This document shows, one piece after another, positions 22,469 through 32,249 of a stretch of 64,000 nucleotides of DNA. The DNA comes from Apus apus. Taxonomy: Eukaryota > Chordata > Aves > Apodiformes > Apodidae. The first letter of the stretch is position 1. Every line of letters starts with the position of its first letter. Made by a program: the position numbers and the translations under genes. A model generated the notes under the pieces. It made no database searches. It was not told the DNA's origin and worked only from the letters and a program-made list of their open reading frames with translations. The stretch spans positions 7,343,659 to 7,407,658 of the forward strand of contig NC_067283.1 of NCBI RefSeq assembly GCF_020740795.1, read 5' to 3'.

Positions 22469-25400
22469 TTTCCTGTGGCAGCTATTTGGTACTGCTGGAG
22501 TACCTGGTCAGAATCACTATCTGAGAGTGAGCTCTCCCCAACTGGTGGTGTAGGTGGGGAGACCCTGCCCTTCTGGCTATTAAATCAGGCAGGCATTTTT
22601 TTTTTCTTTAAACTGAATTGTGTTAGAGAAGTTCCACAAAGAACAAGCCCCTTTGTTATGCTTTTTCTCACTCCAGCAGCTATGGCAGGGAGCAGGGGTG
22701 TGGTGCACAGAGATGAGCCTTGGCTTTGTCATTAGAAAGTAAGGGTTTACAAAGTGATGATGCAGTTCCCTGCAGCATGCTGGGCAGCTTGTGTCTGCTG
22801 GATAATCTTTAAACTATTGCCTCACTTCTGTGTAACTCTGAGCTCCTGAATTGCATTAGAGTTTCATATTTCGTTTGTAAAGCTGTGAAGCAAATACATT
22901 TTTCAAACAGGAAGAAACATTTTTCTTCCCTATTTTTTTTTCATGCCAATTCCATACCTTTCCTGAGGGAGCTAGAGTGCCTGGCTAAGTGGAAAGGTAA
23001 TGGTGGGTCTGCAATAAATAGATAAGACTAAAACTTGCTCTACTGTAAAGGGTGCAGCTGCTTGATTGCATCTGCTTATTTTGTCAGTATGTGATATCTA
23101 CTTTCTTGTTGTCAGGCTTTGAGATTATTAGTATTGAATCTTCACCTAATTGCTTGCATCTACTGATAGTCATTCTTACTTTTAACCTCATGATGTGATA
23201 CTCTCAGCTACTGTAATGACAGCTGACTTTATGCAAAGAAAAACCCAACAAACAACAAAACCAAACCAGCTGAGGAAAGGCAGGGCACCCAGACAAGTAC
23301 CACAGAGGTACTTCTTCCTTAGCTGCTCTAGAGAGTTGCTACAAAACTTAATATTTATTGGAGAGGGATTATAGGCAAGAGGAAATCTGGTATGCGAGGA
23401 GTCACAGAACAGTGGAGTGGCCATGCATGTCTGCTTCAGCTGGGAGTTGGCCTGTAGTGTGGGTAAATACATTTGATGTAGTTTTGATTTATATTTGCTT
23501 GGGCAACAAGTGGGGCTAAAAGATCAATGGAAGAGCCACCCACTTGGTTAATCACCCACAGCCCACTCCATGCTGCTGCATCCATAGCTGAGATAAACAG
23601 ATTAGGAACCGTCTGCATGTGTTTACAGGTGCTGCAATTGTTGGGTTTTTTTCCCAGTTACAGAACAGACCTGTTGCTTTGTGGAGTAGGTGAAGGTGTC
23701 ATGTGCAACCAGGTGTCCACAGACTTGAAAGTTTTTGTTTCTGTAAAGGCTGACACTACCATACAAGAGACTTGAAACAGGGGGGGTTGCCTTTGTATGT
23801 TGGTAGGATTTTGTTTTGATCAGCACAATCTCATCCTTCATGGAAAAGTCCTAGTTAGCCTGTTAGTTGATCTATATTTTAGCCCCTAAAAAACCAAGTG
23901 GAGCTGGATGCAGGGAGGCATTAGTGGAGACACAGGAGCTGAGGGGGAAGAAGCAGCAAAGAGCATTTGAGGAAATCTTTTTTCCATATAGCAGAAAATG
24001 GATTTTCTTTGATATCTCCTGTACAGAAATCTTAAGTTTTGATGGTGACTGAGCTTGTCTAACTTAGAAATACTGATAGTGGCATAAATCTTGATGGTGC
24101 TTGAGGAAGAGAAGCAAAAAAAAGTGTAAATCAATGGCAAGTTGTCAGCAGGACAACTACGAGAGGTCTGAGCTTTCTGCAGTAGGTGGCAGCTGTTGGA
24201 TGTTGGACCTATGAGCTTAAGAGTCAAAACAACACCTCCTACTCAGCATGTTTACTGCTAAATGGAAGAGTGCTTACAGTGAGTGAAGGCCAAGCAGAGA
24301 TTTTGGAGATTCTTGATCAGTTTTAATATGCAAATACACAATAAAGGTATATTTGGTTTAATTAGAAGTAAGGTCCAGCTCTAGGTTTTGTGAATCTTCT
24401 TGTGGGAAGAAGACCTTGGAGAAGGAAACAGCTCATTCCTCTGTTGGCAGAAAGAACATGCCAGGTTTTTTGTGTTACTGAAGAGAATTAGCCCCTGGCC
24501 TCCATGGAAGGCTGGGCTTCCACCTCCATGTTCTGTGTGCCAGTACCAGCCTTGGAGTCCTTCTGGTGTGTGACTTTTTGCAACCTGAAGAATTCACAAG
24601 ATTTTCCTCAAATGCCTTTTTTAAAAACAGTTCTGCTGCTTGAGACAGTTAAACACAGACTTGGAAAGATACTTGGTATAAATAGCAGGGATTTAGGAGA
24701 TGAGGCATGGCATGTTGCTTTTAATGGTGCTTCAGACCAGCTAGTGCCCTATTCCTGTGGCAAGGCTTGGTCAGATCCCTTTTCGTGCCTCTGGGGTTGA
24801 TCCTGTCACATGCAGTTTGCATCTTTGTGATTTTGGACAGCTGTGTTCAGCTATGATGAATGTTTTCTCAAAGCCTGATTAGATCAGAATGATGTTTATG
24901 TTGTATGTGACAGTGCTTGTGGTGACTTGGAGAACCAAAGGCTTCATCTCCACAAAGAGGCTTCTTGATATCTCTGTTTTGGCTGATTAGCAAATGCATT
25001 TAGTAACTGGAAAGATAGGTTGCTGCTTTCTTGATGTGTTGACTCATTTGATGTGTTTTAAAAGAAAACAAGCAACAAACTGATTTGCTTGTCCAAACGA
25101 GTCTAGCTGACATGTCTGCAGAGGTAGGCTGGGCTGGAGGATGTCAAGATCACCTCTCATCAGATTATTGTGATCTTTTGTTTGCTTCATAGTCTGTATG
25201 AAGAAATCAGTTCAGTATTCCCATCAGCTCTTCTGGGCCTCAGACCGGGTTTCATACAGCACCGCTGTGACAAACAGACCTACCCTTTGTGAACAGCACG
25301 TTATGGGAAACCTACCAAACCAGGAAACTTGAGCATGGTTGTCATTGATAAAAACCACATTGCACGAAAGTTACCTGAACACTACTTTCATGATTCAGCC

Positions 25401-28400
25401 AGTAATAAGAGAAAATACTCCATTCAGTGCTCAGGAGACAAGATGTGCAGTTTCCACACTAGAGTAATTAGGTAGTTCAATCTTCAGGCAGTTTTATGTA
25501 AGGATGGAAGCCACTGGCTAGGAGTAATTCAAAAGCAACTGCCCATGTGTATGTGCACTTCTCAGGGTGGGTTCTTATATATGTGGAGATAGGTTACTGT
25601 TTGCAACCTGGAATACCCCTGGAGGAATTGAAATCTCTCATTTGTGGTGAGTCTAAACAACCAGAATTGCTTTTTTTTTTTTTTAATTGGCTGTAATTAA
25701 TTTGTTTCCATGCAGAGAGATTTGGGTGGCCATATATGCTCCAACAAGGACAAATTCATCACTGTTGCTGCTGCTTTCTGCACTGTTCTGGTGGCTTTCT
25801 CTAGCCATTTTGGGCAACTTAAGCAAGTAGTCCTTGAGGTAGTGGCACCTGGGAAGTTGCCTCTGCCATGTTCGTTTGTTGTTGCCTGATAACACAGTTG
25901 TGCTGATGCTGCAATCTCTCTGTGAGGGCAATACTGGCCTTTCTCTGTGAGCTTCTTGGCAGTTTTCTTTATGCAACTAGGGGAAATGTTTACATCTTTC
26001 AGGCCTCTACCCTTTACTCAAGCTTGGTTGAAGTTGCCCAGTGAGTTTAAGTTGGAGGGAGGGGAGAAACTGTCAGGAAAACCAAGCTTTTTTTCCTAAG
26101 AATACAAACCAAAAACCCAAAGATGGAATTTGGAAGTGAATACTACTATTAATGTAAAATCTTGACAAATACAGCTGACTATGTAATTTTCATGTTCAAT
26201 ATGGGCCACCTTTTCTCCTTTTCTTAAATTTACAATTCATAACTGTCTATCAGTGGCATTGTTTAGAAAGATGGAGCAGTTCATTCTTAGATACTTGCTA
26301 GACCTTATGTTGTTTTCCAGATTTCTTCAGAAGTTCAGAGGTAAAATCTGCTGATGTAAAAAATACAGAGGGTCTATTATTTTTAAAATTAGAGGTGTAA
26401 CATTTGGCAAATTCCATGGTGCAGCATCACAAAGTCCACAGAACTGAGTGTATGAATCAAAATTTTGTGTTCCATTTTAGAACCATGTAATGCAGTTATG
26501 CATTGTATATATATCCATACATATATGTATGCAGAGTTTTGCCATATAGTTAATAATAACTAGATTTCAAGGCAGACAGATGTGTTAACAGAGGTGAAAG
26601 TGAGCAGGACAGTTTACTAGAACTTTGCTTGAGTTCAAAGAACTGCTGCTTTTATAAATGATGAATGTTCTATATAGTAGCATTTCTCTTAGAGAACTAT
26701 CTAAATAAAAGCATATTATTTACGTAGGTGTCAGAGTTACTGCAGCTGATATTCTCAGCTAGAACTGGGTCTCAAGTCATGCTGGACTGGCTTCAAATTT
26801 CAAACTGTTATTTGCAAAGTGCAAAAGGGTAATTTCTCAGCTGGGGAAGCTGAAGTTGTTAGATTCAATTTTAAAGTCAAAGAATCGGAGTGGTTTAAAA
26901 TAAGCTTTGCATAGTCTCTACCTCAAATACACTTTCAAAGGCATTCAGCTACCATGGTGATGAACATGGTATAAATAGAAAATGGATTAGAGAGAATTCA
27001 AAATGTTTCTGTGTAGATCTAAATTAACAGTGGCCATTCAGGAAAGAGAAGTAGGAAGTCACTGTGCAAAATTTAAGAAAATACACACCAATAGTAAATC
27101 TAAAGTGTTTTATAGAAAGAGGAAGGTAGGAAGCAGTTGATAATATGGCTGGTAATACAACACCAGCAGGAGTATTGTATTCTGATTCTGCTCAACCCTA
27201 GCACAGAAAAAGCAGACACAGGAGATGCTGTAGAAACTTGAGAAACATAAAAAGATTTTTACCTGGGAGACAAAAACCTCTTCTGATCAGACAGGTGCTA
27301 GAAATGGCAATGTTCTCCCATGTATCTGTGAAGTAAATAAAGGATCCCACAAGAGTGAGATACACAGCTAGGAAAGACTCAAATGTCACCTGTTCTGCAA
27401 AAGATGTACATCTCCCACCCCTCTCAACCAAACCCTCTTGAACTTGTTTCTTTCACGTCTTGTGACATGAGATCCCAATAGAATTTAAAGACAGCAAGTA
27501 CTTTTTAGTCTCTTTGCATAAGCAGCTTGTAGTTTTCTGCCACAATATATTAAGGTCAGCTCTTTGGTAGGAATTAAAGCTTGTTTAAGCCCCAATTTGC
27601 AGACTTATTTAAAGGGCATGTAACTTGAGGGACATTGATAATTTTGTTGTTTTCAGTGGGACTGGTCTTGTACCTTAAATTGCAGGTGGACTGAAGTACC
27701 CTGAGGAAGAATGGCCTTACAAATAGCTAGATACAGGTCTATGTAAATAAAAAGAATACACAGTAGGTTAACGTGTGCTCTACAGATGTCTTTGTATGAA
27801 TAGTTTGCACTGTGTTGCTGCTTTTTTTGCTTTGTTTTGTCTGCAGTCATGGGAAAAACTTTGCTTTTCCAGTCATTTACTTCTCAGTGATTGGGAAATA
27901 CTCTGTGATTGCTGGTGTGTGAACATTACCTGGTCACCCCTCTTAGTGACTGTATGATGACAACTGCGTAACAGCTGACCTTAAACTAGCCTCATGTTTG
28001 AGATGGTCAAGGGATTAAAGACCTGTCTTTCTTGCTGCTATTTTTTGAGCTTCTGACCTTTTTTACACTGTTATTGGTTTTGCCAGTTAGAAATGAAGCT
28101 GAGAAGGCAATAAATCTATTTATGACCAAGAGTGTTTTCTTGCTGATCAGATGAACAAAATCAGATGGTGTAGTTTATCTAACTCAGAAGTAATTCACTG
28201 AATATAATCTGATAGCAGTTCCCGACTTGTCAAAAATAAAAGTCTAAAGGTGAAGTGATGACCTGGCTTTTATCTAGAGATTGAAATTTTAGATGTGAAA
28301 GTAATTTAAAAACATATATATTGCTGACATTAATTTGGGTGGAGGATCACGGCTGGACAGAACAGAAACTTCAGGGAATGTGTAATACTGCTCCCTCACC

Positions 28401-29589
28401 CTCATGTTACTTGATTCAAGATAGTGATGGTCTGTCTGCTAGAAGGCAGAGGTACAAAACAATGTTTTAGGGGCCTCTATGAAAGTGTCTGAAAGAAGCA
28501 GTGATGTGATGGCAGAATATCCCCTTACAGCCATCCCTCTAACTGGAATTCACCTTGAACATGTGGCCTACAGGTGAGTTGTCTGGGCAATGTGAACCCA
28601 AGTGCCAGCAGTACAGTCCTTCAACAGATCTTGGGCCTTATCGGTACCAGTAAGATAGCCTAGTGCTTTTGCAGATCAGCTCAGCAATGAAGAAAAGCTG
28701 ACTGAAGCTGATCTCAAGTAGGGGAGAGGTTATGTAAACAAATAAAACCTTTTTTGTAGCCTCATTCCTCTGCGAGTATGCAAACACAACTGGTTAACTT
28801 GCTAATTAATTTGGTGATGTCCCTGAACTCTGAGCTGTCACGAAGCTTGTGCATGGGTTTTGTTTAGGAGCCACTGTCTCCTCCAGGCAGATTATATATG
28901 GAACCAAAGCTGGGTTTCCATTACCCTCCTTCTCTGAAATAGCAACATGATATTATCTGGGTATGACACTACCAGCTTTTAAGATGCATGACCTAGAGCA
29001 CAATGTGAGGTTCATCTTAGCAACACAAAACTAGCATAAACTCATAAAATGCACCCTCTTCTCACATACTGACTCCTCATAGCCAAGCGCAGGCTGGCTT
29101 TTCCAAAGTTAACCTCAGTTTCTTGGGGGCTGCTCTTGTTACTGTTGAATAAATTCTCACAGGAGTAAAGGGTTATCAAAACTTCCAACACCTGCTTCTT
29201 TAGATTATCTTCTTTATTGTAAACATACAGTAGCATCAACACCTTAAGGTAAAAACCCTAAAATAAAAAGTAAAAAAACAGTCCTCTCCTGCCTACACCC
29301 TCTGAGTCTGGAATGGAAGAATGGCAGATACTGAGCACATTGCTTGAAGGCATTTGGGTCTGTAGTGAGAAGAGGTGTAGACAAACCAACGTAAACCAGC
29401 AGTTTCAGCCGTGTAAATCATGGCAGGCTCTACAGGTAGTCAAACTGAGATCACCTACACTTCTTGGGTGTCTGTTTCCCTTTCAATATAGCTTAAACTC
29501 AGCTGACTGTTGTGGCCCATATGGTGCTGAGAGTGGGAGAACATGTTGAACCCCCTGGGCTTAAAGCATGAAATGACAGTAACAATGGC

Positions 29590-29908
29590 TGAAAGGAGGT
29601 TGTAGTGAGGTGGGTGTCAGTCTCTTCTCCCAACTAACAAGCAATAGAACAAGAGGAAATAGACTCAAGTTGTGCCAGGGAAGGTTTAGATGGGGTATTA
29701 GGAAAACTTCATTCACTGAAAGGGTTGTCATGCACTGGAACAGGCTGCCCAGGGCAGTGGTGGAGTCACCATCTCTGGAAATATTTAAAAGCCATGTAGA
29801 TATGGTGCTGAGTGACATGGTTTAGTGGTGGACTGGGCAGTGTTTGGTTAACACTTTTTGATGATCTTAAACATCTTTTCCAACCAAAGCAATTCTATGA
29901 TTCTATTA
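29590..29908 (+). repeat. CR1 LINE 3' fragment, plus orientation
   Basis: Forward CR1 end of about 320 bp. It reads AAAGGAGGTTGTAGTGAGGT, CAGTCTCTTCTCCCAACTAA, GGAACAGGCTGCCCAGGGCA, GTGACATGGTTTAGTGGTGG, and the tail CAATTCTATGATTCTA at 29908. It is the same type as the inverted copy at 12532-12980. A 71-codon frame from 29610 is a remnant of the ORF2 C-terminus. Confidence 0.92.
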
Positions 29909-31800
29909 TATCCTCCAAATGCCACGTGACAATGGCATCAGAATCATCTATTATTCACTAAGCTGAGCAGATCAGGTGTTTCCTTTCTTTTGTGAGGAAC
30001 TAGTTATCATTACTGTAATTTAAATACTCATTAAACACTTGATTTCTAATATATCACTAGGATGAATGTTTTCACACTTCTAATTGCTGTAGGACCATCA
30101 GCTGATGTACATTATCATGGTTTCATGGCACAATTTTTGTTCCAGGTTCTCCAGAAAACTCTGTCTCTTTGTTCCTTACACAATGGACCAATGTCCTCTT
30201 CTGGATCCAGCTGGAACAGCTTGAGCTCTTAACTGTGCTTTACCCCTCCCCTCCCTTCTACTAACAAAGCAACTTGCCTGAGTGCTCCCTAAACCCACTT
30301 CAGGCACAATCAACTGAGCTAGAGCATAGCTTCTTTTTAAACTGTTTGAACTATCTCCGCTGATTCTGCTTGAAGTGGGTTAGGGAGCAATCAAACAAAC
30401 AGCTGGGAGAGCTATGGGGGTAGCAATCAATGCCCGAGGGACCCAGATAAAGAGCTTGAGAAGCGAAGGGCAGGGCACAAATGTTTCAAACCTCTGCAGC
30501 TGTTTGCAAATTGAATCTCTACATAGACCTGAAGGCTGCACGTGAGCTACAGCAATACTTCTGTTTCCAGACGAGGCAGTTTTCTCTGCTTTAACAGCTA
30601 GCAACTTCTGAAAAAAAAGAAAAAAGAAATTAAAAAAAGTTGAGGATCATTTGAAACTTTACAGTGATGTGCCCATATAGCATATGAGCAGATATTCTCT
30701 GAGCCCAGAACAGCATATTGTGCAACAGCATGGGAGAGGGGAAATTTTGGCCAGGAGAGTCAAAGCATATTTTTTCTTTTATCTGTTGGATGCTAAAGCA
30801 ATGCCTTTCATGTGCTGTTTTGATTTGCCTGGCCTGAAGAGGGGGGCAGATGACTTCTATCGAGCTTCAATCCCCAGCCCTGGACTAGAGTCTGAGTGTT
30901 TGCTGTTTCAACCCATCGATAAAGGAGCTCTTCCAACAAACAGACTGGGCTGCCTTCCACCACGCGCTCTCTCTTCCAAAATCTTTGAGGGGAATGGACT
31001 GAACAAATATGTTGAGCAAGTGTGCTCAGTTTGCAGTAAACGGCTGAACAACCGGCCCAGGGCATATGCACAGTCTGTAGCCACCACACCAGCTCTGGGG
31101 CTGAGGACTAGTGGATGTATCTCATTAATTTTCTTACTCAAGCCCGTGGTCTGCACGAGCTTTGGGTGTAGCGATGCAGAGCTGTGAGAAAGCAACAGAA
31201 AAGGACACCCTCGTGGGACACACGCTTCTGCGCTTCTGGGTTGGGCCCTGGCATCTGCAGGGTCTGTTTCTGGCAATACCACACATGTTCTGACCAGGAC
31301 TGAGTCAGATACAAGACATCATTATCCTGTATGCAAATTAAGTGTCAGCAGCTTCGCAGGTGATGTTTGTTGCAGCCTATTTATTTTTTTTAAAGCGCTT
31401 TAAGTGTATCAACGTTGTATTCTGGGCCTGTTTACAGCCAAACCCAGAGGATTTGCGGGCTGTAGTGTGGCCACCTGCACACAGAGAAACACAGATTTTT
31501 GGTTGGTTGTTTTTTTTTTTTTTTACAATTGACTGGTTTAATGTTGGTTTTTTTTGTTTGTTTTTTCTTGGGGCAAACCCCACCTTCACTGAAACCAGAA
31601 CTGAGGTAAGTCTTGCTTAGCAGGGCAGCAGCATCTGCAGCGTTTGCTGAGGGGTGGTGAACCCTTTATTCTCCCCCCCCCCCCCCACACACTGTATCTT
31701 TTAAAGTTTTGAAAGATCTCAAAAGCAGCTTTTAAGCTGATGAAACCCACCTTAGCCACGGCCTCCTTGCTGGGGCCAAGTCCCGTCCGACAGGCCTGAT
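29909..31800. other. Distal upstream region of ACTR3B, no gene recognised
   Basis: Unique DNA between a CR1 and the ACTR3B CpG island. The part at about 30350-31280 has relatively balanced base composition and fairly long open frames on both strands: 167 codons on plus at 30684-31187 and 124 codons on minus at 30908-31282. I recognise no domain in either, and they overlap each other, so at most one could be real. T- and C-rich homopolymers occur at about 31508-31525 and 31673-31686. Confidence 0.5.
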
Positions 31801-31980
31801 ACACAGGCCGGGATGAAGGAGCACCCCTCGGAAAGCTGGAAGGCGACTACGCCACCAAGCCCGGCACAAGGCCACGACTCAGCTGACACGCGTGGCCTCG
31901 CACGAGCTTCTCCACCAGAGCCCAGGGGAGCCCCTCGGCCTCCGCCCGCCGCTCCCCCGCAGGCCCCGGCGCCCTCACCC

Positions 31981-31991
31981 AAGATGGCGGC
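31981..31991 (+). promoter_or_regulatory. YY1-type element AAGATGGCGGC
   Basis: An exact match to the extended YY1 consensus found near start sites of many TATA-less genes, 215 bases upstream of the ACTR3B start codon. Its internal ATG also opens an upstream reading frame. On the other strand the motif runs into CTTGG followed by GTGAGG, a good splice-donor sequence. Confidence 0.65.
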
Positions 31992-32181
31992 TCAGGAGCG
32001 GCGGGCGGCGGCGCCGGGCGGGCGGCGCATGCGCGGTGGGCGGCGCGGGCGGGCGGCCGGTGGTGCCGCCGCTCGGTGCCCGGCGCTCGGTGCCCGCGCT
32101 CCGAGGCCGCTCCGTGCTCATGCTCTGAGGCCGCGCCGGGCCGGGCCGGGGGAGCCGGCAGCGGCCTGGATGGTGGCGTAG
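31984..32181 (+). other. Possible upstream ORF of ACTR3B (65 codons)
   Basis: If transcription starts before 31984, the first ATG of the leader lies in the YY1 element (A at -3, G at +4, strong context). It opens 65 Ala/Arg/Gly/Pro-rich codons ending with TAG at 32179-32181, 24 bases before the ACTR3B ATG. Two more ATGs share the frame (about 32029 and 32170), and a separate ATG-CTC-TGA mini-ORF sits at 32120-32128. The frame stays open upstream to about 31813, but this is GC-rich sequence and need not be coding. The peptide resembles nothing I know; a translational regulatory role is only a possibility. Confidence 0.35.
32025..32034. promoter_or_regulatory. NRF1-type palindrome GCGCATGCGC
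   Basis: A perfect 10-base palindrome matching the core of the NRF1 consensus, in the ACTR3B leader/promoter about 170 bases upstream of the start codon. The XRCC2 island has the closely related TGCGCATGCGTG. Confidence 0.6.
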
Positions 32182-32205
32182 GGCCCGCACTGCCGGCTCC
32201 CCAGC

Positions 32206-32249
32206 ATGGCGACCTACCTGCCCCCCTGCGTGATAGACGGAGGCACCGG
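32206..32249 (+). CDS. ACTR3B: ACTR3B exon 1 (start codon)
   Basis: ATG at 32206 in a strong context (A at -3, G at +4). It encodes [14 protein letters not shown] plus two bases of Gly15; donor GTGAGT. The D11-G-G-T-G15 motif is the phosphate-1 loop that holds the ATP phosphates. Mammalian Arp3 proteins, as I recall them, have Cys rather than Gly at position 12. This start was chosen because it aligns with the start in the family and the exon lies inside a CpG island. Confidence 0.94.

Larger units (their letters stand above)
18140..29589. other. Long intergenic stretch, no gene recognised
   Basis: About 11.4 kb without a CR1, LTR or gene that I can support. It includes an A24 run (19313-19336), a compound AC/AT microsatellite (22410-22468) and ordinary AT-rich unique DNA. 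The longest open frames are about 100-120 codons, such as 22376-22735 on plus (which runs through the microsatellite) and 23886-24227 on minus. They lack similarity to anything I know and are within chance expectation. Unannotated lncRNA exons or enhancers could be present but cannot be seen by eye. Confidence 0.55.
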
